Shown here: one piece after another, positions 51,246 through 59,345 of the stretch
Position numbering within the stretch: the first letter of the stretch is position 1
How the letters are laid out: the number at the start of each line of letters is the position of its first letter
NCBI RefSeq assembly: GCF_011753055.1
Contig: NZ_VWWJ01000008.1
Span: forward strand, 62,001-126,000
DNA length: 64,000 nucleotides
DNA from: Burkholderia sp. Ax-1719
GTDB taxonomy: Bacteria; Pseudomonadota; Gammaproteobacteria; Burkholderiales; Burkholderiaceae
Reading direction: 5' to 3'
Translations under genes and position numbers: made by a program
Notes under the pieces: model-generated
Database searches by the model: none
What the model was told of the DNA's origin: nothing
What the model saw: only the letters and a program-made list of their open reading frames with translations

Positions 51246-51833
51246 TCAGGGCGCGTGCTGCACGGCTTCGCGCTGTTCGTCGTCCTCGCCCGCCGCGCCG
51301 CAGAACTCGCGCAGCAACGGCGCTTCGCGCTCGTGCACTTCAACCGGCAGCCATACCGCGCCCGCCCACGCCAGATAGCGCGCGCGATGCTGCCCATTGC
51401 GAAACGCCACGACACCGACATGCGACACGCCGAGCCAGCCGGCCAGACCGCTTGCGCGCCGCTTCGAGATCGTCACGTAGGGCATTTGCGGCACGCGCTC
51501 GTTGCGCGGATCGAGAAACTCGCGGATGCCGCGCACCTTGCCCACATGCCAGTCATCGACGGGCTTGAGCACGTAATCGGTATCGTCGCGGTCGGCGCAG
51601 AGCAGCAGTTTGTGGAGATCGACGAGCACCACTTCGTGGCGCGTGCCATCGGTCGTGAAGACGCGCTTGAAGCGCACGTGGTCGAAGGCCTGATGGGCAG
51701 GCAGGGGCACGACCCAGAGCGGGCCGCTTGCGGCCTGTAGCGTCGACGCGGAGCTCGGCACGGAAGTCGACGACGATGGCGGCGACGGAATCGAAGGCAT
51801 CTCGGGGAACGTGGACATGGACGTCTTCGGCAT
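51246..51833 (-). CDS. ParB/Srx-fold-like protein, possible plasmid fertility inhibition factor family
   Basis: A 195-residue protein with a Ser/Pro-rich N-terminal tail (about 1-40), then HVRFKRVFTTDGTRHEVVLV, YVLKPVDDWHVGKVRGIREF, and FRNGQHRARYLAWAGAVWLP. The last segment has the look of the GRHRxR phosphate-binding motif of ParB/sulfiredoxin-fold proteins. Osa and FiwA, which block conjugative transfer of other plasmids, have this type of fold. I recall Burkholderia homologues being annotated as plasmid fertility inhibition factor family; that is memory, not a search. A second ATG five codons in is an alternative start. No conjugation genes are nearby. Confidence 0.55.
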   Translation of the reverse strand: MPKTSMSTFPEMPSIPSPPSSSTSVPSSASTLQAASGPLWVVPLPAHQAFDHVRFKRVFTTDGTRHEVVLVDLHKLLLCADRDDTDYVLKPVDDWHVGKVRGIREFLDPRNERVPQMPYVTISKRRASGLAGWLGVSHVGVVAFRNGQHRARYLAWAGAVWLPVEVHEREAPLLREFCGAAGEDDEQREAVQHAP

Positions 51834-51951
51834 GCAGGTAAGGCGCCTCTCGCAGGGAGGAAAAGCGGCCTAAGCTACGAGGGATTCGTGACTATTTCGT
51901 GACCTATGCCGCGTGAATGCGCGCGATGTGGGTTCATCCGGGAAGCCGCCA

Positions 51952-52806
51952 ATGGACACCTGCAACGACACGAACAACAACGCCCACCACGACGACACGC
52001 GTATCGAAACATTCGGCGCTCATGTGCGCATCGAATCGCGCGGACCTGACGCGACGATTGCCACCGTCGTGCTCGATCGCCCTGCCCAGCGCAATGCGAT
52101 CGACCGCGCCGTCGCCAATGCGCTCGCCGCCGCCTTCGCACGTTTCGAATCGAATCCGCAGTGGCGCGCGGGCGTACTGTTCGGCGCGGGCGGCACCTTC
52201 TGCTCGGGCGCCGATCTGGGTGCGCTCAACGACGATGCGCGCCGCAACGAAGTCCACGCCGATGGCAGCGGGCCGGGGCCGCTCGGCCCGACGCGCATGC
52301 TGCTGGGCAAACCCGTCATCGCCGCTATTTCAGGATACGCCGTCGCGGGCGGCCTGGAACTCGCCTTGTTCTGCGATCTGCGCGTGATCGAACAAAGCGC
52401 GGTATTGGGCGTGTTCTGCCGCCGCGTGGGCGTACCGCTGATCGATGGCGGCAGCGTGCGCCTGCCGCGCCTGATCGGCCTGTCACGCGCGCTCGATCTG
52501 ATCCTCACGGGGCGCGCCGTGGACGCGCAGGAAGCGTTGGCGATTGGCCTTGCGAACCGCGTCGTCGCGCCAGGCGCCGCGCGCGCCGAAGCCGAAGCGC
52601 TGGCCACGCAGCTTGCCGCCTTTCCGCAGGCGGCGCTGCTGGCTGATCGCCGCTCGGCGTATGAAAACAGCCCGCTTGCCGATCTGGCCGAAGCATTGTG
52701 CCGCGAAGGCGCGGGAGGCTATCGCGCGGTGATGGACGAAGGTCTGGCGATGGCCGCGCGCTTCGCCTCGGGCGCGGGGCGACACGGCACGTCCATCGAC
52801 GATTGA
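51952..52806 (+). CDS. Crotonase/enoyl-CoA hydratase family protein lacking the usual Glu pair
   Basis: A 284-residue crotonase-fold protein. Oxyanion-hole segments are GGTFCSGADLGAL and SGYAVAGGLELALFCDLRV. The segment GVFCRRVGVPLIDGGSVRLP aligns with the catalytic PExxxG of enoyl-CoA hydratases, but Cys156 replaces the first glutamate. An aspartate (RALDLILTG) replaces the second. The protein should still bind an acyl-CoA, but classical hydration is unlikely without these residues. Start at ATG 51952 with GGGAAG upstream. No beta-oxidation neighbours are present; the CadC-like regulator follows after 255 bases with a 9-base tandem repeat (GATCCAGGC, 52821-52838). Confidence 0.85.
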   Translation: MDTCNDTNNNAHHDDTRIETFGAHVRIESRGPDATIATVVLDRPAQRNAIDRAVANALAAAFARFESNPQWRAGVLFGAGGTFCSGADLGALNDDARRNEVHADGSGPGPLGPTRMLLGKPVIAAISGYAVAGGLELALFCDLRVIEQSAVLGVFCRRVGVPLIDGGSVRLPRLIGLSRALDLILTGRAVDAQEALAIGLANRVVAPGAARAEAEALATQLAAFPQAALLADRRSAYENSPLADLAEALCREGAGGYRAVMDEGLAMAARFASGAGRHGTSIDD

Positions 52807-53061
52807 ACGTGATTACGCGTGATCCAGGCGATCCAGGCTTGAACGTGGCTGCGCGAGCCGCTAGATTGAATCTGACAGGCTTGCATCCGACAAATCCGGC
52901 GTAGCTGTCCGGCGCGTCGCATCGCCAGCCCTGTCTCGATAGCAAGACCAACTTCGCCCGCGCCGCCCGCGCCCTCTGCGCGATCCGTACCTCGAAGGGG
53001 CTCCCCTCGGACATGACGCCGCCGCGCGCGCAACCCATGATGCCGCATCAGGGGACCGCCC

Positions 53062-54876
53062 ATGCCGACGGATCGAATCATCCGCTTTGCGGATTTCGAA
53101 CTCGACGTCGAGCGTTATCAGCTCCGCCGCGCCGGCGAGCAAGTCCGGCTCGAACGCCTGCCGATGGATCTGCTGATCCTGCTCGCCTCGCGTCATGGCG
53201 AGCTGATCTCGCGCGCCGATATCGTCGAGCGACTGTGGCACGGCAACCCCTACCGCGACACCGAAAACGGCATCAATACCGCGATCCGCAAGATCCGTAT
53301 CGCCCTTGACGACGATCCGCTCAAGCCGCGTCATCTGGTGACCGTGAAGGGCAAAGGCTATCGGCTCGACGGTGCGGATTTCGCCAGCCAGCCCAACGCC
53401 AGCGCAAGCGACTCCGCCGATGCGATCGACACAGCGGGCGCACATAGCGCCGTGCGCGTGCTGGTGCTGCCGTTTGCAAACCTCACCGGCGACGGCAATC
53501 AGGAATACCTGTGCAGCGCCCTCGCCGATGAAATCTCGGCCACGCTGGGCACGATCGGCGCACTGGGCGCACAGCCGTTGCGCCTGATCGCGCGGACGAC
53601 GGCGGCGCGTTACCGCGACACGGCCAAGGGCATTGGTGAGATCGCGCGCGAGCTCAAGCTCGACTACGTGCTCGAAGGTTCGCTCTCGCGCGAAGGCCCG
53701 CGTGCGCGCATCCTCACGCGCCTGATCCGCTGCGCCGACGAAGTGCAGATCTGGAGCCGCGCACACGAGCCGGTTTCGCCTGGCGCGCTCGACATCCTCA
53801 AGGAAGCCGCCGCCGCGCTCGCGCAGGATCTCGCCGCCACACTGCCTGAGCTGCAGCGCTCGATGCTCGCGCGGCGCCTGCCCGTCGATCCCGCCGCGCA
53901 CGACGCCTACGTGCGCGGACGCTACTTCTGGTATCGGCGCGTGCATTTCGATGCGGCGTTCTGCGCGCATCACGGCATCGACGGCGAGGACTTCGCGCGC
54001 AGCCGCGGCTACTTCGAAACCGCGCTCGAACACGATCCGAACTACGCGCTGGGCTATGCGGGCCTGTCGAACTACTACGGCGCGACCGTGGTGCACGGCA
54101 TGTTCGCGCCCGACGACGGCTGGCCGATCGCACGCGCGCTCGCGCACAGCGCACTCGAACTCGACCCCGACCTGCCTGAAGCGCACCACGCGCTCGCCGC
54201 CGTGCGCTACTTCTTCGAATGGGACTGGGCGCGCGCCGAAGCCGGCTTCAAGGAGGCGCTGCGGCGCAATCCGAGCTACCCGGAAGCGCACCGGCTGTAT
54301 GCGCGCCTGCTGCTGTCGGCGGGCCGCCGTGCTGAAGGCGAAGTGGAGATGGCGCGCGCAGAGCGCATCGATCCGCTGGCGTTCCAGGGCTCGCGCGCCT
54401 TCGGCATGATTCTCGCGGGACGGCACGAAGAAGTGGTGAGCGACTATCTCTCGCCGGGCCACATGGATTATTCGCCGCTCGCGTATCAGGTGCTCGCAAC
54501 GGCCTTCGAAGTGAAAAAGCTCTACGCGCAGGCCGTGGATGCGACCGTGGAGGCGCTGGTGCGCTGCGGCCTGCACGCGCGCGCAGCGACGATCCGCGCG
54601 CAATGGGACGTGGGCGGTTACGACGCGGTGCTGCACTGGTATCGCGACGATCTGCTGACGAGACGACGCAGCCAGTACACCTCGCCGCTGCTGATCGCCG
54701 AAATCTACGCGCGCCTAGCGCAACCCGACGAAATGTTCCACTGGCTCGACGCTGCAGTCGCCGAGCGCAGTTCGCGCCTGTGCGAGCTGCGCATGAATCC
54801 GTGGTTCAAGCCCTATCGCCCCAGCGGGCGGATGAGGAAAATCGAGCAACTGATTGGCGAAGGCCGGGCGCAATAG
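53062..54876 (+). CDS. CadC-like winged-helix regulator with TPR/TolB-like domain
   Basis: A 604-residue protein. Residues about 5-105 form an OmpR-type winged helix (VRLERLPMDLLILLASRHGE, NGINTAIRKIRIALDDDPLK, TVKGKGYRLDG). Residues about 130-270 match the TolB-like/adenylate-cyclase-associated domain (VLVLPFANLTGDGNQEYLCS, LKLDYVLEGSLSREG). Residues about 290-590 are TPR-like helical repeats. Unlike CadC, no membrane segment lies between the DNA-binding and sensory parts, so it is probably cytoplasmic. The target is unknown. The likely start is this ATG (MPTDRIIRFADFELD). Confidence 0.85.
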   Translation: MPTDRIIRFADFELDVERYQLRRAGEQVRLERLPMDLLILLASRHGELISRADIVERLWHGNPYRDTENGINTAIRKIRIALDDDPLKPRHLVTVKGKGYRLDGADFASQPNASASDSADAIDTAGAHSAVRVLVLPFANLTGDGNQEYLCSALADEISATLGTIGALGAQPLRLIARTTAARYRDTAKGIGEIARELKLDYVLEGSLSREGPRARILTRLIRCADEVQIWSRAHEPVSPGALDILKEAAAALAQDLAATLPELQRSMLARRLPVDPAAHDAYVRGRYFWYRRVHFDAAFCAHHGIDGEDFARSRGYFETALEHDPNYALGYAGLSNYYGATVVHGMFAPDDGWPIARALAHSALELDPDLPEAHHALAAVRYFFEWDWARAEAGFKEALRRNPSYPEAHRLYARLLLSAGRRAEGEVEMARAERIDPLAFQGSRAFGMILAGRHEEVVSDYLSPGHMDYSPLAYQVLATAFEVKKLYAQAVDATVEALVRCGLHARAATIRAQWDVGGYDAVLHWYRDDLLTRRRSQYTSPLLIAEIYARLAQPDEMFHWLDAAVAERSSRLCELRMNPWFKPYRPSGRMRKIEQLIGEGRAQ

Positions 54877-54937
54877 CCATGCAAAAGCGGCGTCGCGCTC
54901 CGGCCCTGAGAAAGACGGTCTCCTGGCGTCGAGCGTC

Positions 54938-55198
54938 CTAGTTGCCGTGATAGAGATCGTTGTTCAGACGATCGCGTTCACCCGTCTGCTCCGAGCGCAA
55001 CAGATCCTGATAGACCTGTGCGTGCGTGAGCGCCATCGGCGCGCCCGAGGCGCTATTGGTCATGGGCGTGCCGCCCACATCCTGCGACGCCGACGGCGCG
55101 GCCTGTGACGGATCGGCGGGCGTATCGGCCAAAGCGAGTCCTGCAAACAAGGCGGCCGAGCAGGCCACCGCGATGCGTACGGTATTCAGCGTGTTCAT
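54938..55198 (-). CDS. Small secreted protein, DUF4148-like
   Basis: An 86-residue exported protein: signal peptide (VRIAVACSAALFAGLALADT, cleavage near Ala24), a low-complexity PSQAAPSASQDVGG linker and the C-terminal helix ALTHAQVYQDLLRSEQTGER. The latter is typical of DUF4148 proteins abundant in Burkholderia. Function is unknown. GGAG lies about 8 bases before the ATG at 55198. It is convergent with the CadC-like gene. Confidence 0.75.
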   Translation of the reverse strand: MNTLNTVRIAVACSAALFAGLALADTPADPSQAAPSASQDVGGTPMTNSASGAPMALTHAQVYQDLLRSEQTGERDRLNNDLYHGN

Positions 55199-55557
55199 GT
55201 CATCGCTCCAGGAAAATCCACGAAAGGAAAAGCGCATGCGAGGCGGCCGCCATGCGCGGTGCGGACGAAAACCGGCCCGATGCGCTGACACGGCGGCGGC
55301 GGGCGGGTTCGTCGTCGCATGGTGCGGCTCGCCCGCGTCGCGCACCATGGACGTAACCTGAAGAAATCGTCAAGGCAACCGGCCAATGGGCGGTGTTGCG
55401 TAAGAAGAACGCAAGAAAAGGGTGTCGCATGCGGCGCGGCGCATTTCAGTACAATCCCGGCTTGACTCCTGCTCGATTTCAGCCAGAGGCCCGCAAACGG
55501 GGCTTTGCGCATGCGGGATCTGCCCCGATCACGTCCGATCACGCCAGCCACACAGCC

Positions 55558-56742
55558 ATGCCACTGCCCCTCCTCGCCCTTGCCGTCGCCGCGTTTGGTA
55601 TCGGTACCACCGAATTCGTCATCATGGGCCTGCTGCCCGATGTCGCGCGCGACCTCTCCGTGTCGATTCCGGCGGCGGGCATGCTGGTCTCGGCCTACGC
55701 GCTGGGCGTGACGATCGGCGCGCCCATCGTCGCCATCGCTATCGCCAACGTGCCGCGCAAGGCGGCGCTGATGCGGCTGATCGGCATCTTTATCGTCGGC
55801 AACCTGCTGTGCGCACTGGCGCCCAATTATTCGATCCTGATGGCCGCGCGCATCGTCACGGCGTTCTGCCACGGTGCGTTCTTCGGCATCGGCTCGGTGG
55901 TGGCGGCCGGACTGGTCGCGCCCAACCGGCGCGCCCAGGCGATCGCGCTGATGTTCACGGGCCTGACGCTCGCCAACGTGCTGGGCGTGCCGCTGGGCAC
56001 GGCGCTCGGCCAGCTCGCCGGCTGGCGCACGACCTTCTGGGCCGTGACGGGCATCGGCCTGCTGGCGGCGCTCGCCTTGCAGGTCTGCCTGCCGAAGCAC
56101 ATCGAAATGCAGAAAGCGAGCCTCGTGCGCGAATTCAGCGTGCTCAGGAATCCGCAGGTGCTGATGGTGCTGGGGATCAGCGTGCTGGCGTCGGCGAGCC
56201 TGTTCTCGGTGTTCACCTACATCACGCCGATCCTCGAAGACGTCTCCGGCTTCTCGCCGCACGAAGTCACCTTCGTGCTGCTGCTGTTCGGTCTGGGCCT
56301 GACGGTAGGCAGCACGCTGGGCGGCAAACTCGCGGACTGGAAGCTGATGCGCTCGCTGCTGGTGTTCCTCGCGATGATCGGCGTGGTGCTCGCGGTGTTC
56401 TCGGCGACCATGCACGACCCGGTCATGGCGAGCGCGACCATCTTCGTCTGGGGCGTGCTGGCGTTTGCGATCGTGCCGCCGCTGCAGATGCTGATCGTCA
56501 ACCGTGCGAGCGAAGCGCCCAATCTGGCCTCGACGCTCAATCAGGGCGCGTTCAACCTGGGCAATGCCGGCGGCGCGTGGATCGGCGGCGTGGCGATCGG
56601 CTCGGGCGCCGCGCTCACGACGCTGCCGTGGGTGGGCCTGCTGATGGCGCTGGCCGCACTTGGCCTCACGTTCGTATCGGCGCAACTGGATCGCCGCGCG
56701 CGTCGCCGTACTGCGGTGAGCGGACCGACCACGGCGGTCTGA
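55558..56742 (+). CDS. MFS transporter, DHA1 family (YdhP/AraJ-like)
   Basis: A 394-residue, 12-helix major facilitator. It starts PLPLLALAVAAFGIGTTEFV and has ALGVTIGAPIVAIAIANVPR and FCHGAFFGIGSVVAAGLVAP, close to the AraJ/YdhP/PbuE group. These proteins export sugars, purines or drugs; the substrate cannot be read here. The ATG at 55558 begins the first helix. The 55-codon longer frame has no coding character. The next MFS gene follows in the same direction. Confidence 0.88.
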   Translation: MPLPLLALAVAAFGIGTTEFVIMGLLPDVARDLSVSIPAAGMLVSAYALGVTIGAPIVAIAIANVPRKAALMRLIGIFIVGNLLCALAPNYSILMAARIVTAFCHGAFFGIGSVVAAGLVAPNRRAQAIALMFTGLTLANVLGVPLGTALGQLAGWRTTFWAVTGIGLLAALALQVCLPKHIEMQKASLVREFSVLRNPQVLMVLGISVLASASLFSVFTYITPILEDVSGFSPHEVTFVLLLFGLGLTVGSTLGGKLADWKLMRSLLVFLAMIGVVLAVFSATMHDPVMASATIFVWGVLAFAIVPPLQMLIVNRASEAPNLASTLNQGAFNLGNAGGAWIGGVAIGSGAALTTLPWVGLLMALAALGLTFVSAQLDRRARRRTAVSGPTTAV

Positions 56743-56809
56743 CACGCCAGCGGGATTTTTCCACACGGACGGCATGGACAACACAGCGGGCGTAGTAGGA
56801 TTGCGCCCG

Positions 56810-57961
56810 ATGAAAACCGTCCTTACCCGCGATTTCCTCGCGCTGATCCTGAGCGTGGCTGTGGTTGGCCTGGGCTCCGGCGCGACTCTCCCGCTCACTG
56901 CTCTCGCGCTGACTGACGCCGGCTACGGCGCGACCGTGGTCGGCCTGCTCACGGCTGCCCAGGCGCTCGGCGGCCTGATTGTCGTGCCGATGACGGCGTG
57001 GATCGCCGCACGATTTGGCTCGCGCCAGGTGATCGTGGGGTCCGTGCTGGCCGTAGCCGTGGCGACGGCGCTGATGCAGTGCTGCGCGAATCTGTGGCTA
57101 TGGGGTCTGCTGCGGATGATCTGCGGCGCGGCGCTGATGCTGCTGTTCACGATCGGCGAAGCGTGGGTCAACGAACTTGCCGACGACACCAATCGCGGCC
57201 GCGTGGTGGCGATCTACGCGACCACTTTCACGCTGTTCCAGATGACGGGGCCGGTACTGGTGAGCCAGATCGCCGACTATACGGCGTGGCGCTTCGCGAT
57301 CTGCGGCGCGATCTTCCTGGTCGCCTTGCCGATGCTGGCGGCGATCCGCTCCAGTCCTCACACATCCGATCTGCATGAGCCGCATGGCAGCTGGCGACAC
57401 GTGCTGCCGAAGATGCCGGCGCTGATTATCGGTACGGGATTTTTTGCGCTGTTCGATACGCTGGCGTTGTCGCTGCTGCCGCTCTTTGCGATTGGGCATG
57501 GGATTGGCAGCGAAGAGGCGGTGCTGTTTGCTTCGGTGGTGCTGCTCGGCGATACGACCATGCAGTTTCCGATTGGCTGGCTTGCCGACCGGCTCGGGCG
57601 TGAGCGGGTGCATGCGCTGATGGGCGTCGTCGTGGTTGCGTTGTTGCCGTTGCTGCCTTTTGTTGTCGAGGTGCCGTGGTTGCGCTGGCCGTTGTTGTTT
57701 GTTTTGGGGGCGGCGGCTGGGTCGATCTACACGCTATCGATTGTGGCTTGCGGGGAGCGGTTTGAAGGGGTGGCGCTGGTGTCGGCTAGCGCGTTGGTGA
57801 GCGCTTCGTGGAGCGCGGCTAGTTTTGGTGGACCGATTGTTACCGGGGCGCTAATGCAGCGTGCCGGGGGCGATTCCATGCTGTGGGTGCTGTTTGTTTG
57901 TGGGCTGATGTTTTTGGGGGCGTTGCGGTGGGAGCGGGTTCGCGCCATTGCGCGGCCATAG
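56810..57961 (+). CDS. MFS transporter (YcaD/YfkF-like)
   Basis: A 383-residue MFS protein with LSVAVVGLGSGATLPLTALA, AGYGATVVGLLTAAQALGGL and the FTIGEAWVNELADDTNRGRV segment of the YcaD group. The ATG at 56810 has AGGA 10 bases upstream; an ATG 12 codons earlier (56774) is also possible. From about 57400 the codon choice shifts to TTG, GTT and TTT, unlike the first half and unlike its neighbour, although the frame stays open and the protein remains family-like. Substrate is unknown. Confidence 0.85.
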   Translation: MKTVLTRDFLALILSVAVVGLGSGATLPLTALALTDAGYGATVVGLLTAAQALGGLIVVPMTAWIAARFGSRQVIVGSVLAVAVATALMQCCANLWLWGLLRMICGAALMLLFTIGEAWVNELADDTNRGRVVAIYATTFTLFQMTGPVLVSQIADYTAWRFAICGAIFLVALPMLAAIRSSPHTSDLHEPHGSWRHVLPKMPALIIGTGFFALFDTLALSLLPLFAIGHGIGSEEAVLFASVVLLGDTTMQFPIGWLADRLGRERVHALMGVVVVALLPLLPFVVEVPWLRWPLLFVLGAAAGSIYTLSIVACGERFEGVALVSASALVSASWSAASFGGPIVTGALMQRAGGDSMLWVLFVCGLMFLGALRWERVRAIARP

Positions 57962-58061
57962 TGCCCGGCCTCTCATAAAATTGATCGGACCGCAAATCAA
58001 TCACGAAAAGGTTCAGGTGTAACGGGCACTGCCAAACTTATTTCGCGAAATCAATACAACT

Positions 58062-59147
58062 TCACGTGCGTACCGACTGGAGAATCCGGGCGGACCTTTT
58101 GTCCGCGAACCAGCCCAGTAGCGGCTTTTCGACGTACAAGTGAACAATCACAGCCGACGCAACCGCAAGACCCGCTATGCTGGCGACTGCCAGCCAGAGG
58201 CTGAACTGATGGTGGAACATCCCGGACTTGATGGCCTTAGCAAAGACGTTCATCCAGAATCCGTGAGTCAGATAGAGTACATAGGACGCGTTGCCGAGCA
58301 ATGCCAGGGTGCGCCCTAATCGGCCATGCCGGTCCTCCATGCGCATAAATGCGGCTACCAGCAGCACTGCCGGAATCCCCCAGGCCCACCATCTGAACGT
58401 GGTCGGCAGGCCGGCTGTGGCTTTATCGGGCGAGACCAGCGAAGCCCAATAGAAGAGCGCGACACACGCCATCGACACCATCCATCTGATGCGGGAGCTG
58501 GATTCAGGCAACCGCATGCCTACAGCGCCGAGAAATATACCGGCCAGAAATTCGACTACGATCGGATTTCCGTAATATTCGCCTTGTGCAGTGGCACCGA
58601 CCGTTGAAAGCACGATCGGCACACCGGCGATGAGTGCGCCGATGAACGCCAGCCGATACTTTTGCCACGGAAGAAAGAGTGCAGCGGTACAAATGAGGTA
58701 AAAATAGACCTCATACACGAGCGTCCATGCAACGCCGAGAACCAAACCCGCCGAGGTAGTCGGTGGAAGCAAAAATGCCGATTCCACTAGGCCCACGGCT
58801 GCCAGCGGCCGGTGCTTATAGGCAATTCCGCTGCAGGATAGCGCGATCACCACGGCAAGGAACATCCAGTAAGGCGGGATGATTCGCGTAAGGCGACGGG
58901 TGAGAAAACGCTTGGCCGACGTTTGCGAAGAGAAGCCCGCAGTCGTGTGCCACATAACCAGCCCGCTGATCACGAAAAACACGTCGACACCGCATGCGCC
59001 TACACGCTGTATGGCAGCAGGCACATGCGCGAGCGGGCTAGCCGACATTTCTTCGAGAATGTGATGCGCCAGCACCGCAAATGCCGCAAAAAAACGCAGG
59101 TATTCCAGGCCACAGAGCTTGGGTTGCTGGTTCGTACGCATCGTCAT
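58062..59147 (-). CDS. Acyltransferase-3 family membrane O-acyltransferase
   Basis: A 361-residue protein with about ten helices. Family motifs are LEYLRFFAAFAVLAHHILEE (histidine in helix 1), GVDVFFVISGLVMWHTT and FLTRRLTRIIPPYWMFLAVV (R-x10-R region). Such enzymes (OafA, ExoZ types) move acetyl or succinyl groups onto periplasmic glycans. ExoZ-type decoration of the EPS is possible, but the gene is 48 kb from the cluster. Base composition is clearly lower in GC than the flanking genes, suggesting transfer. It diverges from no gene; 59148-59345 upstream holds only the fahA terminator hairpins. Confidence 0.88.
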   Translation of the reverse strand: MTMRTNQQPKLCGLEYLRFFAAFAVLAHHILEEMSASPLAHVPAAIQRVGACGVDVFFVISGLVMWHTTAGFSSQTSAKRFLTRRLTRIIPPYWMFLAVVIALSCSGIAYKHRPLAAVGLVESAFLLPPTTSAGLVLGVAWTLVYEVYFYLICTAALFLPWQKYRLAFIGALIAGVPIVLSTVGATAQGEYYGNPIVVEFLAGIFLGAVGMRLPESSSRIRWMVSMACVALFYWASLVSPDKATAGLPTTFRWWAWGIPAVLLVAAFMRMEDRHGRLGRTLALLGNASYVLYLTHGFWMNVFAKAIKSGMFHHQFSLWLAVASIAGLAVASAVIVHLYVEKPLLGWFADKRSARILQSVRT

Positions 59148-59278
59148 AACTGAATGACTCCGGCGACATATCGGGTGTGGACCGCGAGATTATAGAATCG
59201 CGCCGTTGATGCCTGCGATCAAACTACTGCGTAACGTGCTTTAGACCACAGTACGGTGGCTTTCCGCGCGACAAAAAA

Positions 59279-59303
59279 ATGCTGTCCCGCACGGGGACAG
59301 CAT
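59279..59303 (-). terminator. Intrinsic terminator of the hmgA-fahA operon
   Basis: ATGCTGTCCC (59279-59288) and GGGACAGCAT (59294-59303) form a perfect 10-bp stem; on the minus strand seven T residues follow. A second perfect hairpin, GGCACGATC/GATCGTGCC (59318-59339), lies between it and the fahA stop codon. Confidence 0.92.
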
Positions 59304-59317
59304 GAGTCGAACAGAGC

Positions 59318-59339
59318 GGCACGATCACCAGATCGTGCC
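59318..59339. repeat. Second hairpin between fahA stop and its terminator
   Basis: GGCACGATC and GATCGTGCC pair perfectly over an ACCA loop, 7 bases after the fahA stop codon. It has no T-run of its own. Together with the terminator it gives two tandem stems at the 3' end of the transcript, perhaps protecting it from exonucleases. Confidence 0.6.
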
Positions 59340-59345
59340 AACGAG

